From: UBA1351 sp964563505
GTDB lineage: Bacteria; Bacillota; Clostridia; Lachnospirales; Vallitaleaceae
Reading direction: 5' to 3'
Assembly: GCA_964563505.1 (NCBI GenBank)
Contig: CAZLXW010000004.1
Location: forward strand, 1 to 64,000
DNA: 64,000 nt
The notes under the pieces were generated by a model. It saw only the letters and a list, made by a program, of their open reading frames with translations, was not told the DNA's origin and ran no database searches. Made by a program: the position numbers and the translations under genes. Of the stretch, positions 53,541 to 63,009 are shown piece after piece; position 1 is the stretch's first letter; each line of letters starts with the position of its first letter.

Positions 53541-53575
53541 GGCTATAGCAGTTATTTGTTATAGTCTATTTTTAT
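53541..53575 (+). terminator. Leader hairpin with partial T run, possible attenuator
   Basis: GGCTATAGC (53541-53549) pairs with GTTATAGTC (53558-53566) with two G-T wobbles, followed by TATTTTTAT. It is either the terminator of the preceding genes or an attenuator in the ABC leader. Farther on, CGTAC and GTACG form another small inverted repeat just before the ribosome binding site. Confidence 0.45.
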
Positions 53576-53644
53576 ACACAGGATATCCGTACAGAGCATA
53601 CATTAGTACGTCGTCTGAGGAATAACAAAAAACGGAGGGAAAAG

Positions 53645-55300
53645 ATGAAAAGAGTAATAGCAATCATTCTAATGATGGTAATGGTTCTTAGTATTGTTGG
53701 GTGTAACAATTCTGAGAATAATGTAGCACAAGGAACAGAAGGTGGCAACGAAGTTGCTACAGAAGGACGATTTTTAAGAATTGCGACAGATGTAGCTCTT
53801 CCTGCAATGGATCAACATGTGGCAACAGATGGCTTGTCTTTTGACGTCATCACGGCAACAATTGAAGGTCTATATATGACAGCTGCAGATGGTAGTTTGT
53901 ATCCTTCAATTGCTGAATCACATGAAGTAAGCAGCGATGGTATGACATATACATTCAAAATACGCGAAGGCGTTCAGTGGAATAATGGTGATACAGTAAC
54001 AGCAAACGATTTCGTATTTAGTTGGAAACGTTTAGTTGATCCTGAAGTAGCAAGTGATTACAGTTTTATCGCTGAAGTAGCCGGAATCAAAAATGCATCA
54101 ACTATATTAGCAGGTGAAGCAGACAAGAGTGAGTTAGGCGTAACAGCAGAAGATGATGATACATTGGTCATCGAGCTTGAAAGACCTGTACCTTATTTCT
54201 TATCACTGACTGCATTCCCTACTTTCTTCCCACTTAACGAGAAATTTGTAACGGAAAAAGGCGCAGATTTTGGTCAAACACCTGAAGATTTACTTGCTTG
54301 TGGACCATACAAAATGATTGAGTGGAATAAAGGCTATGGCTTCAAACTTGTAAAAAACACAGATTATTATAATGCAGATGCTGTAAAGGCAGATGGTCTT
54401 GAGTATCGTGTCATTAAAGATAGTCAAACAGCTGCACTAAAATTTGACAGTGACGAGATTGATGTTGTTAAGTTGAGTTCTGAGCTTGTTGATAATTACA
54501 AAGAAAATGAAGCTTACCAACAGATCGATGCATCCTATGTTTGGTATATTGCACCAAATAATAATGATGAAATCTTCTCAAATGTAAATGCCCGTAAAGC
54601 ACTACAACATGCAGTTAACAAAGAAAATATTGTTAATAACATTTTAAATGATGGTTCAACAGTGGCTAACTTTATTGTACCAACAAGCTTAGCTACAGGC
54701 CCGGATGGAAAAGATTTCCGTGAGACATCAAAAAATGATTATAGTGTTTATGATTTAGAAATGGCCAAAGAAGCATGGGAAAGTGCAAAAAGTGAATTAG
54801 GAATTTCTCAAGCATCCATTGAAATCGTATTTGATGATGCAGATACAGTGAAGAAAATGGCTGAATTCATTCAAGCTGAACTTGAGACAAACTTAGAAGG
54901 TCTTACAGTAAGCTTAAAAGCACAACCGAAGAAAAATCGTCTTGATTTAATGCGTACAGGAGAATATCAAGTGGGACTTACTCGTTGGGGCCCCGACTAC
55001 GCGGATCCTTTAACCTACTTGGAATTATTCTTAACAGGTGGAGCAAATAACTATCCTAACTTTGAGAACGAAACCTATGATGCATTAACAAGCTCAAGTT
55101 CAACGACATTAGCAGGCGAGCCTGAAGCACGATGGGAAGCAATGAAAGAAGCAGAAGATCTTCTCTTAGCACAAGAGGCTGCAATTGCACCCCTTTATCA
55201 AGCAGGGTATTCATACTTGATAAATACAAAAGTGTCAGGTATTGAGCCACATGCGATTGGGGTACCATTTATTTACAAAAACGTACAAATTGCTGAGTAA
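53645..55300 (+). CDS. oppA: Oligopeptide-binding lipoprotein (SBP_bac_5)
   Basis: A 551-residue extracellular binding protein. The signal peptide ends in the lipobox IVGC, so C20 is the lipidated residue. The family 5 features are ITATIEGLYMTAADGSLYPSIAESH, YTFKIREGVQWNNGDTVTANDFVFSWKR and TRWGPDYADPLTYLELF. It captures peptides for the permeases encoded downstream. Start ATG 53645 follows GGAGGG. The codon pattern is unusually regular and the gene carries a strong ribosome binding site, so it is probably highly expressed. A long hairpin separates it from the permeases. Confidence 0.95.
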   Translation: MKRVIAIILMMVMVLSIVGCNNSENNVAQGTEGGNEVATEGRFLRIATDVALPAMDQHVATDGLSFDVITATIEGLYMTAADGSLYPSIAESHEVSSDGMTYTFKIREGVQWNNGDTVTANDFVFSWKRLVDPEVASDYSFIAEVAGIKNASTILAGEADKSELGVTAEDDDTLVIELERPVPYFLSLTAFPTFFPLNEKFVTEKGADFGQTPEDLLACGPYKMIEWNKGYGFKLVKNTDYYNADAVKADGLEYRVIKDSQTAALKFDSDEIDVVKLSSELVDNYKENEAYQQIDASYVWYIAPNNNDEIFSNVNARKALQHAVNKENIVNNILNDGSTVANFIVPTSLATGPDGKDFRETSKNDYSVYDLEMAKEAWESAKSELGISQASIEIVFDDADTVKKMAEFIQAELETNLEGLTVSLKAQPKKNRLDLMRTGEYQVGLTRWGPDYADPLTYLELFLTGGANNYPNFENETYDALTSSSSTTLAGEPEARWEAMKEAEDLLLAQEAAIAPLYQAGYSYLINTKVSGIEPHAIGVPFIYKNVQIAE

Positions 55301-55324
55301 TTCATAAAAAAAATCAATAAATGT

Positions 55325-55372
55325 CATTCGAAACATGACCGTGGAAAAATTTTCTACGGTCAGTTTTGAATG
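55325..55372 (+). repeat. Long imperfect stem-loop after the binding-protein gene
   Basis: CATTCGAAAC (55325-55334) pairs with GTTTTGAATG (55363-55372), and TGACCGT (55336-55342) pairs with ACGGTCA (55356-55362). The loop closes with GGAAAA and TTTTCT. There is no T run. Hairpins at this place in ABC operons commonly protect or end the binding-protein mRNA, so that more binding protein than permease is made. Confidence 0.75.
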
Positions 55373-55389
55373 AGAAATGGTGGTAAAAA

Positions 55390-56346
55390 ATGATTAAATA
55401 TATTGGGAGAAGACTACTTATATCAGCAGTAACATTATTTGTTATTATGACAATATTATTCCTGCTTTTGCAGTTTTTACCGGGTTCTCCGTTTAATGAT
55501 GAAAAACTGTCGGATATACAAATAGAACTATTGAATGAGAAATATGGACTTAATGAGCCTAAGTCAACACAATATGCATTGTTTCTTAAAAATATTATTA
55601 CCAAAGGTGATTTTGGTGTTTCATATACTATTGAAAAGAATGCAGAAGTGAGTACGATGATTCAAGCAAGATTTCCTATTTCTATACGCTTAGGACTACA
55701 AGCTTTGGCTTTTGGATCGATTATAGGCGTCGTGCTAGCATCTATAGCAGCTCTGAAAAGAAATTCAATATGGGATACCGCAACAACGATTTTTGCAGTC
55801 ATTGGAATATCCATTCCGTCGTATGTATTTGCACTAGGTCTAGTGTACTTTTTAGGATATAAACTGACCAAGGCAACAGGGATGGCCATATTTCCATTAA
55901 CTTATGATATCTATGATCCTGTACGATCGAGTATTTTACCAACTGTTGCACTTGCAATGTTTGTTATTGCAACTGTTGCCAGGTTCATGCGAACAGAATT
56001 GGTTGAAGTCTTAGGGTCAGATTATATTTTATTGGCAGAAGCGAAAGGATTATCCGCTTCAAAAGTTATCTTTCGACATTCAATTCGTAATGCACTCATA
56101 CCGGTTGTGACAATTCTTGGTCCATTAACAGTAAGTCTTATGACAGGATCACTGGTTATTGAACGTGTCTTTGGAATTCCCGGAATTGGAGATTTGCTAG
56201 TAACAGCAATTAGTGTAAATGACCTGAATGTCATTATTGCGGTCGCCTTTTTCTATAGTTTATTCTATATAGCAATGCAACTATTTATTGATATCTTATA
56301 CGGAATTATTGACCCACGAATACGTGTAGCGAAAGGAGGCAAATAA
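55390..56346 (+). CDS. oppB: Oligopeptide ABC permease OppB
   Basis: A 318-residue membrane protein with six helices, beginning MIKYIGRRLLISAVTLFVI as OppB/DppB proteins do. QFLPGSPF, GDFGVSY and the EAA loop GSDYILLAEAKGLSASKVIF are typical. The signature end IAVAFFYSLFYIAMQLFIDILY follows. ATG 55390 has AATGGTGG upstream. The last base of its stop codon is the first base of the oppC start. Confidence 0.95.
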   Translation: MIKYIGRRLLISAVTLFVIMTILFLLLQFLPGSPFNDEKLSDIQIELLNEKYGLNEPKSTQYALFLKNIITKGDFGVSYTIEKNAEVSTMIQARFPISIRLGLQALAFGSIIGVVLASIAALKRNSIWDTATTIFAVIGISIPSYVFALGLVYFLGYKLTKATGMAIFPLTYDIYDPVRSSILPTVALAMFVIATVARFMRTELVEVLGSDYILLAEAKGLSASKVIFRHSIRNALIPVVTILGPLTVSLMTGSLVIERVFGIPGIGDLLVTAISVNDLNVIIAVAFFYSLFYIAMQLFIDILYGIIDPRIRVAKGGK

Positions 56347-57359
56347 TGGATAATCTTAAGCCTCAATTAAATGAATCCAGTTTTGAACGTGTTTTTCAGA
56401 CCGATGAATTTAAAACAGATGTCGTGTATAAGAGCATTAGTTTTTGGAAAGAAGTTCGGCTTCGTTTTCAAGCCAATAAAGGTGCTGTTATTGGAATTAT
56501 TTTTATCGCTTTTATTTTATTTATGGCAATATTTGGACCTTATATGAATGCGCAAACCTATAAAAGCAAAGTTGATGAGCATATCAACTTACCCGGACGT
56601 ATACCCGGAATCGAAAAAATCGGAATATTCGATGGTGAAATCGATGGTGTAAATGTCTATGAAAAACGAGGACTAGATGATGTCTATTATTGGTTTGGAA
56701 CCGATAATCTAGGACGTGACCTTTGGACAAGAACATGGGTCGGAACACGGGTTTCTTTGTATATTGCCCTACTAGCTGTTGTTATTGATATGTTTATTGG
56801 AATGGGTTATGGTCTTGTTTCCGGATATATTGGCGGAACGACAGATACTATTATGCAACGGTTTATTGAGATACTCAGTGGTATCCCAAACTTGGTAATA
56901 GTAACCTTATTTGTAATTATCCTCAATCCCGGAATTCTATCCATATCTCTAGCTCTAGTTATTACCGGATGGATTGGAATGAGCCGTGTGGTCCGTTCCC
57001 AAGTATTGAAAATGAAAGAACTGGATTTTGTTTTGGCATCGAAAACAATGGGGGCCAAGACCAATACCTTGATTCTTCAGGAATTACTTCCGAATATTTT
57101 CGGACAGGTTATTATTATGAGTATGTTTTCAATACCCAATGCAATTTTTTATGAATCATTTCTTGCATTTATCGGGCTGGGGTTACAACCACCATTAGCA
57201 AGTTTGGGTGTCTTAATTAATGACGGATATAAATCTATTCTTGTTTATCCGCATATTATTGTAGCACCTGTTGTTGTTTTAGCATTATTGATGCTTTCAT
57301 TTAACTTGGTCGCCGATGGATTAAGAGATGCACTTGATCCAAAGATGAAGCAACAATAG
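56346..57359 (+). CDS. oppC: Oligopeptide ABC permease OppC
   Basis: A 337-residue membrane protein with the OppC N-terminal region (FWKEVRLRFQANKGAVIGII). The motif FGTDNLGRDLWTRTWVGTRV follows, with an EAA-type loop around LDFVLASKTMGAKTNTLILQ and the end SFNLVADGLRDALDPKMK. It starts at ATG 56346, overlapping the oppB stop by one base, with AAAGGAGG upstream. Confidence 0.95.
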   Translation: MDNLKPQLNESSFERVFQTDEFKTDVVYKSISFWKEVRLRFQANKGAVIGIIFIAFILFMAIFGPYMNAQTYKSKVDEHINLPGRIPGIEKIGIFDGEIDGVNVYEKRGLDDVYYWFGTDNLGRDLWTRTWVGTRVSLYIALLAVVIDMFIGMGYGLVSGYIGGTTDTIMQRFIEILSGIPNLVIVTLFVIILNPGILSISLALVITGWIGMSRVVRSQVLKMKELDFVLASKTMGAKTNTLILQELLPNIFGQVIIMSMFSIPNAIFYESFLAFIGLGLQPPLASLGVLINDGYKSILVYPHIIVAPVVVLALLMLSFNLVADGLRDALDPKMKQQ

Positions 57360-57371
57360 GAGGGAGATAAG

Positions 57372-58421
57372 ATGGAAAAACTATTAGAAGTGAAAGATTT
57401 AGAAATCGCATTTGATACCCATAACGGTAGTGTTCATGCTATTCGTGGCGTAAGTTTTGACTTGTACCAAGGTGAAACGCTTGCTATTGTTGGAGAAAGT
57501 GGTTCAGGAAAGTCGGTTACAACCAAAGCTTTAATGGGAATTTTGGCAAAAAATGGTAAAGTTATTAATGGCCAAGCCAAATATATGGGCAAGGATATTT
57601 TGAAAATGAGTAAAAAAGAAATTGTCAACTTAAGAGGCAAAGAAATGGCCATGATTTTCCAAGATCCGATGACATCATTGAATCCAACAATGACAGTGGG
57701 TTTTCAGATAAAAGAGGCAGTTATTGAACATAACGAGGTGACAAAAAAACACGCAAAAGCAAGGGCGATTGAACTGCTTGAGCTTGTAGGTATTGATAGT
57801 CCCATAGCAAGATATAAGCAGTATCCCCATCAATTAAGTGGTGGAATGCGCCAACGCGTCGTTATAGCAATTGCTTTAGCCTGTAATCCAAAAGTATTGA
57901 TTGCAGATGAGCCGACAACGGCGCTAGATGTAACGATTCAAGCACAGATTTTAGAACTCATCAAAAGCTTACAGATAAAAATCAATCTAGCCATTATTTT
58001 TATTACACATGACCTTGGTGTTGTTGCCAATATTGCCGATCGAGTTGCAGTTATGTATGCAGGGAAAATAGCGGAATATGGAACTGCTGATGAGATTTTT
58101 TATACACCGGTGCACCCATATACATGGGGATTATTAGCATCCGTTCCGGATATGTCAAATACAGATGTAGAACTCTATTCGATTCCGGGTGCGCCACCAA
58201 ACTTATTATATCCACCCAAAGGGGATGCATTTGCGGAACGTAGTGAATATGCGATGAATATTGATCTTGAATATCAACCGCCTATGTATAAGGTTAGTGA
58301 TACCCACTATGCAGCAACATGGCTTCTTCACGAACAAGCACCGGAAACCTTTATGCCCAATGTGCTTGAGAAACGTATTGAATTAATGAAGAAGGAGGCA
58401 GAAGAATATGCAAAAGCGTGA
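57372..58421 (+). CDS. oppD: Oligopeptide ABC ATPase OppD
   Basis: A 349-residue ABC ATPase: Walker A GESGSGKSVTT, signature LSGGMRQRV and Walker B LIADEPTTALD. The C-terminal oligopeptide-transporter extension carries YSIPGAPPNLLYPPKGDAFA; the Cys ligands of the iron-sulphur site seen in some relatives are absent. Start ATG 57372 follows GGAGGGAG. The stop overlaps the oppF start by 14 bases. Confidence 0.95.
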   Translation: MEKLLEVKDLEIAFDTHNGSVHAIRGVSFDLYQGETLAIVGESGSGKSVTTKALMGILAKNGKVINGQAKYMGKDILKMSKKEIVNLRGKEMAMIFQDPMTSLNPTMTVGFQIKEAVIEHNEVTKKHAKARAIELLELVGIDSPIARYKQYPHQLSGGMRQRVVIAIALACNPKVLIADEPTTALDVTIQAQILELIKSLQIKINLAIIFITHDLGVVANIADRVAVMYAGKIAEYGTADEIFYTPVHPYTWGLLASVPDMSNTDVELYSIPGAPPNLLYPPKGDAFAERSEYAMNIDLEYQPPMYKVSDTHYAATWLLHEQAPETFMPNVLEKRIELMKKEAEEYAKA

Positions 58422-59334
58422 TGTTATTTTAGAAGTCAAAAATCTAAAACAATATTTTAAGACAAGTCGAAAATTCACCGTAAAAGCAGTTGATAATGTT
58501 TCCTTTAAAGTCTATCGTGGTGAGACGTTTGGAATTGTTGGAGAAAGTGGTTCGGGGAAATCAACAACCGGAAGAAGTATTATTAAGTTATATGAGCCAA
58601 CAGATGGAACCATTATATTTGAAGATACAGAAATAACCGGAAGATTAGATTCAAATACAGAAAAAATGTTAAGAACCAAAATGCAGATGATTTTTCAAGA
58701 CCCTATGGCATCCCTAAATCCGAGAAAAACTGTTCTTAATATCATTGCACAAGGTCTTGATATACATAAATTATATGCAACGACAGAAGAACGGGATGAA
58801 ATGGTATATCAAATGCTTGAAACCGTCGGATTAAGCCGTGAACATGCCCATCGATATCCGCATGAGTTTAGTGGTGGTCAACGACAGCGAATCGGGATAG
58901 CAAGAGCTCTCATTATGAATCCGTCTTTTGTCATTGCAGATGAATGTATATCGGCCTTAGATGTATCCATTCAGGCACAAGTCGTTAACCTTTTGAAATT
59001 GTTGCAGCAAGAGCGAAATTTGACCTATATTTTTATCGCTCATGATTTATCAATGGTGAAGTATATAAGTGATCGTATTGCAGTGATGCATCATGGACGA
59101 ATTGTTGAAATAGGAACGTCAGATGAGATCTATCATAATCCCATTCATCCCTATACAAAATCACTGCTTTCAGCAGTACCGTATCCAAACCCTGTATTAG
59201 AAAGGCATAGAAAAAGAGTCTTCTATGATAAAAGTTTAGTCAATTATGATGATGGCATCTATCATGAACTTGAAGGTGAACATATAGTGCTAGCGACTGA
59301 TGAAGAATTGAAAAAATGGATGGTTGAGTCTTAG
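58408..59334 (+). CDS. oppF: Oligopeptide ABC ATPase OppF
   Basis: A 308-residue ABC ATPase: Walker A GESGSGKSTT, signature FSGGQRQRIG and Walker B FVIADECISALD. The Cys after the catalytic Glu replaces the usual Pro. It pairs with OppD. The start lies inside oppD with AAGGAGG upstream. The family-typical C-terminal tail is present (YTKSLLSAVPYPNPVLE). Confidence 0.95.
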   Translation: MQKRDVILEVKNLKQYFKTSRKFTVKAVDNVSFKVYRGETFGIVGESGSGKSTTGRSIIKLYEPTDGTIIFEDTEITGRLDSNTEKMLRTKMQMIFQDPMASLNPRKTVLNIIAQGLDIHKLYATTEERDEMVYQMLETVGLSREHAHRYPHEFSGGQRQRIGIARALIMNPSFVIADECISALDVSIQAQVVNLLKLLQQERNLTYIFIAHDLSMVKYISDRIAVMHHGRIVEIGTSDEIYHNPIHPYTKSLLSAVPYPNPVLERHRKRVFYDKSLVNYDDGIYHELEGEHIVLATDEELKKWMVES

Positions 59335-59341
59335 AACAAAG

Positions 59342-59371
59342 TTGACAACGCGTATGGAAATAGACTAGAAT
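59342..59371 (+). promoter_or_regulatory. Promoter of the sensor operon
   Basis: TTGACA at 59342-59347 and TAGAAT at 59366-59371 with an 18-base spacer, 32 bases before the ATG of the tethered binding protein. It indicates transcription independent of the opp operon. Confidence 0.7.
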
Positions 59372-59403
59372 ACAATGAAGATATATATGAAGGAGTGGTT
59401 TCA

Positions 59404-61038
59404 ATGCCTAAAAGCAAGAAAATTCTTGATAAGAAAATTTATGTGATTGGAATAGTCTTCGTTCTAGCTTTATTCATATTTGTTGTTATGAAAACAGAGT
59501 TCTTATCGTTGAATTTTTTTGGTGAAAACGAAGGTGGACGATTAGTCATAGCAAGACATAGTGATTCAATTAGTCTAGATCCGGCAATAGTAACAGACTT
59601 TGAATCGTTTCAGGTGTCGGCCAATATTTATGAGTGCCTAGTGACAACGGATAATAATGGTGTACAGATTTTGCCGGGACTCGCTAAAAGTTGGGAAGTG
59701 AGTGAAGACGGTTTAAAATTTGTATTTAAATTGCGTGAAAATGTTCTTTTTCATGATAACACACTGTTTGATGCAGAGGCAGTCGTTTTTAATTTTGAAC
59801 GGTGGATGAATATAGAGAGTCCATATCATATAGGCCAGTTTATTTATTGGAATCAAAGTTTTGGCGGCAATCCCGGCTTAATCAAATCGATTACGGCGCT
59901 TTCAAAGTATACATTTGAAATTGTTTTGAATGAGCCATACACGCCCATACTAAGTGTTCTTGCAATGCCTGCATTTGGAATAGCAAGCCCGACCGCTATT
60001 ATTAAATATAATGAAGACTTGAAAATGCATCCCACAGGAACTGGTCCATATATATTAGAAGAATGGTCGGATACAGGACGGATTGAACTTGTCTACAATG
60101 AAAAATATTATAAAAAACATTCCGGTGTCAGTGAACTAGTTTTTGAAACGCTGTCGACAGAAGAAAACGCACTTCAATTGTTAGAAAACGGAGAGATTCA
60201 TATCATTAATCAAATTGATGAAAAAGACGTTGAAACCATATCAGACTTAAAATATGCAGACGTTTACTATATGCCTTTTCTCAACGTTAGTTATTTGGCA
60301 ATGAATCATAGTAAAAAACCTTATAATAATCTTTTGGTAAGACAGGCGATTTCTCATGTGATTGATCGCAACGACATGATTACTACATCTTATGATCTTA
60401 TGTCTCGACCGGCATATTCTTTTTTACCCCCCACGGTGTTTGGATATAATGAAGGTTTTAAAACTTATACATATGATATTGAAAAGGGCAAAGACTTGCT
60501 AGCCAAAGCAGGGTACCCCGATGGATTTGATACGACGATATGGGTTATGGATCAGCCAAGAACCTATTATCCATATCCTAAAGAAGTGGCTACGTATTTA
60601 CAAGAACAATTAGCCTTTATTTACGTCAATGCAGAAATTGTTGAAGTAAAATGGGATGAATACTTAGAATCTGTTCGATTAGGTGAACATGATCTGGCGA
60701 TTGTTGGTTGGCAAGGCGATTATGCAGATCCCGATAATTTTTTATATACCATGTTTAATTCATCAGATGATACGATAGGAAGCGGATTAAATTACTCATA
60801 TTATAGCAATGATGATGTGGATGAATTGTTAAAAAAAGGAAGAAGAACGGCAGACAAGGAATTTCGTTCATTTATCTATAGAGACTTACAACAAATACTT
60901 GTTGATAATATGGTCGGATTACCTTTAGCCCATACGATGATGGCATTAGGTGTCAATAACCATGTCAAAGATTTTGAACCACATATTTCGGGTATGATTT
61001 ATGCCATAAATATAGAATTGGATGAGAACGATGAATAA
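59404..61038 (+). CDS. Membrane-tethered peptide-binding protein (SBP_bac_5)
   Basis: A 544-residue family 5 binding protein anchored by an N-terminal helix (IYVIGIVFVLALFIFVVMKT, about residues 13-32) rather than by a lipidated Cys. The binding fold is complete: DPAIVTDFESFQVSANIYE, LPGLAKSWEVSEDGLKFVFK, HPTGTGPYILEEW and IVGWQGDYADPDNFLYTMF. It heads an operon with a small anchored protein, a histidine kinase and a response regulator, and there is no permease in that operon. A sensory role is therefore likely, although it could also feed the upstream opp transporter. ATG 59404 is nine bases after AAGGAG. Confidence 0.9.
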   Translation: MPKSKKILDKKIYVIGIVFVLALFIFVVMKTEFLSLNFFGENEGGRLVIARHSDSISLDPAIVTDFESFQVSANIYECLVTTDNNGVQILPGLAKSWEVSEDGLKFVFKLRENVLFHDNTLFDAEAVVFNFERWMNIESPYHIGQFIYWNQSFGGNPGLIKSITALSKYTFEIVLNEPYTPILSVLAMPAFGIASPTAIIKYNEDLKMHPTGTGPYILEEWSDTGRIELVYNEKYYKKHSGVSELVFETLSTEENALQLLENGEIHIINQIDEKDVETISDLKYADVYYMPFLNVSYLAMNHSKKPYNNLLVRQAISHVIDRNDMITTSYDLMSRPAYSFLPPTVFGYNEGFKTYTYDIEKGKDLLAKAGYPDGFDTTIWVMDQPRTYYPYPKEVATYLQEQLAFIYVNAEIVEVKWDEYLESVRLGEHDLAIVGWQGDYADPDNFLYTMFNSSDDTIGSGLNYSYYSNDDVDELLKKGRRTADKEFRSFIYRDLQQILVDNMVGLPLAHTMMALGVNNHVKDFEPHISGMIYAINIELDENDE

Positions 61039-61624
61039 ACAAAAAGCTATATATACCATAATAGGCCTTATCTTTAGTATACTCGTCATCATTGTCTTAT
61101 CTCGGAATGTTTATAATACCAATACATCTTCGTATAGAGCTTTAACAAGACCTCTTGCTAAAGAACCTTTACTTATTAGTTCAGCAGGACAAAATACGGA
61201 TATCTATATCGTCAAAGATATTATTAATAAATTAATGATTGATAATTACTTTATACCTATGGCAACAACTGAAAACTTAGATGATATCCATTCAGCCATT
61301 ATGGTTGTCGGATATAGTGAAGTCGGAAACAGGTTAAAGGATAAGACCTATATAGAAGAAAAACAAAGGGTAGAACAGTTTGTAAATGCGATTGAAGAAA
61401 AAGACGTTTTTTTAATTACAATCTATTTAAGAGGTGGAAAGATGTTATCGGAAGAGACCAAAACACTTCTTAACCTATCTGCAAAATCATCAGATTATGT
61501 GATAATCGTTAATCCGGAAAATGAGGTGGATACATTTAAAGAGATGGTATCATCAACAACACCGATTACATTTGTGGATGAATTATCAGAAGTAACAGAA
61601 CCCATTGTATCCGCATTCAGATAG
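61031..61624 (+). CDS. Small membrane-anchored extracellular protein, DUF6305-like
   Basis: A 197-residue protein with an N-terminal helix (YTIIGLIFSILVIIVLS) and an alpha/beta domain outside the membrane. It contains PLLISSAGQNTDIYIVKDII, IMVVGYSE and DYVIIVNPENE. This resembles proteins annotated DUF6305, as far as I recall. The stretch SAGQ-T-D could be a ligand site. It lies between the tethered binding protein (8-base overlap) and the kinase (11 bases). ATG 61022 is an alternative start; neither has a strong ribosome binding site, so translation is probably coupled. Confidence 0.65.
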   Translation: MNKQKAIYTIIGLIFSILVIIVLSRNVYNTNTSSYRALTRPLAKEPLLISSAGQNTDIYIVKDIINKLMIDNYFIPMATTENLDDIHSAIMVVGYSEVGNRLKDKTYIEEKQRVEQFVNAIEEKDVFLITIYLRGGKMLSEETKTLLNLSAKSSDYVIIVNPENEVDTFKEMVSSTTPITFVDELSEVTEPIVSAFR

Positions 61625-61635
61625 GAGGAAAAGTT

Positions 61636-63003
61636 TTGTCAAAATTTCGTATTAAAGAAAAAACGGCAATTGTTGGCATAACGCTTTTATTCTTAGGTTT
61701 TCAACTACCTTCTATTTCTGAGGTGTTATGGTTTAATATGGTTGTTGATGTTCGCAAAGCCATTGTTAATGGTGATTCCGGTCATTTAGTTTTGACAGCA
61801 GCAATCTGGAGTATTGTCAGTATGCTTCAAGGTGTTTTTTTGCTTTTGGGCACCACAATCTTTCTTGATAATCTTGTCGAAAAGATATCGATGAAGTTAG
61901 GGAAAGTTTTGTTTCAAGGTTTTAGCTATATTATCATAAATCTAGTGATTCAAGAGTATGTTTTCTTTGAGATTGAATTACTAACAAATATATTGGCGGG
62001 CATAACGACTCTATTTTTAATCAACTATGTTGTGAAGGAAAAAGGATACTATGGACGCAATTTTGTTCTTTCATTGCAAGTCTTTTTTGCCTTTCAATGG
62101 TTAAATATTATGCCTATGCTGACCTTTTATAATTTTGGTGTAACTGATTTAGCGGGAAGCATAAAAATTGTTTCAGAATACTTAGGGAGTACATCGGTAT
62201 TGAATTTTATAGGATTGGCTTTTTTTATTTCGCTTTTATTTAGTACGCTCATTACCACTTTTTTGTTTTTAACCAATGATCGCAACATAGCCATAGCAAA
62301 AGAGAATTACGAAAAACAGTTAACCTTAGATGCAATGCATGCAAAAATTGTCCAGACTAGAGTTTATGAAGAGATTCATACGATCACCCATGACCTAAAA
62401 ACCCCTCTTGTAACAATAAGAGGTTTGAATTCATTATTGGCATTATCGAAAGAACCTGAAAAAATCATGGAATATACAGAAAGAGTTGATAATGCAGCAG
62501 AGAAAATGTCAGAGATGATTTCAGGTTTTTTATATGAGAAGAAGCGGCGCATTGTATCGACAGAAGAAATCATTGACTATGTGCGAGCCCAAATTCCTTT
62601 AGAGGATGAAAGTCAAAAGATAAGCTTTGACTTTCATGACCATTTGCCCCTACTTTATATCAATAAAGTTCGTGTATCAAGAGCAATCATCAATGTGATT
62701 GAAAATGCAATCCTTGTTCAAACGATAAAGCCCATTAAGAAAATTCACGTTCGCGTATACGATAACAATGGATACCTCCTTATTGAAATAGAAGATAATG
62801 GAATTGGAATATCTAAGTCTCAAATGGAAAAAATATGGGAAGTCGGTTATTCGACCAAAGCAACGACAGGCTTAGGATTAGCTTTTGTTAAGAAGGTTAT
62901 CGAAGATAACAACGGGACAGTTTCAATGAACAGTAAAGAAAATGAAGGGACCCTTGTAAGAATAACTTTGCCAAATGAAACAATGGTGGATCAGGAGGAA
63001 TAA
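61636..63003 (+). CDS. Membrane sensor histidine kinase
   Basis: A 455-residue kinase with six or seven hydrophobic helices in residues 1-220 and no sizeable extracellular domain of its own. The phosphoacceptor helix has H252 in HTITHDLKTP. The ATPase domain shows NVIENAIL (N box), EIEDNGIGIS (G1), YSTKATTGLGLAFVK (F/G2) and the final GTLVRITLP. TTG 61636 is the start, with GGAGGAAAAG upstream. Lacking an extracellular sensor, it may read the two anchored proteins encoded upstream. The response regulator follows 6 bases later. Confidence 0.93.
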   Translation: MSKFRIKEKTAIVGITLLFLGFQLPSISEVLWFNMVVDVRKAIVNGDSGHLVLTAAIWSIVSMLQGVFLLLGTTIFLDNLVEKISMKLGKVLFQGFSYIIINLVIQEYVFFEIELLTNILAGITTLFLINYVVKEKGYYGRNFVLSLQVFFAFQWLNIMPMLTFYNFGVTDLAGSIKIVSEYLGSTSVLNFIGLAFFISLLFSTLITTFLFLTNDRNIAIAKENYEKQLTLDAMHAKIVQTRVYEEIHTITHDLKTPLVTIRGLNSLLALSKEPEKIMEYTERVDNAAEKMSEMISGFLYEKKRRIVSTEEIIDYVRAQIPLEDESQKISFDFHDHLPLLYINKVRVSRAIINVIENAILVQTIKPIKKIHVRVYDNNGYLLIEIEDNGIGISKSQMEKIWEVGYSTKATTGLGLAFVKKVIEDNNGTVSMNSKENEGTLVRITLPNETMVDQEE

Positions 63004-63009
63004 TAGAAG

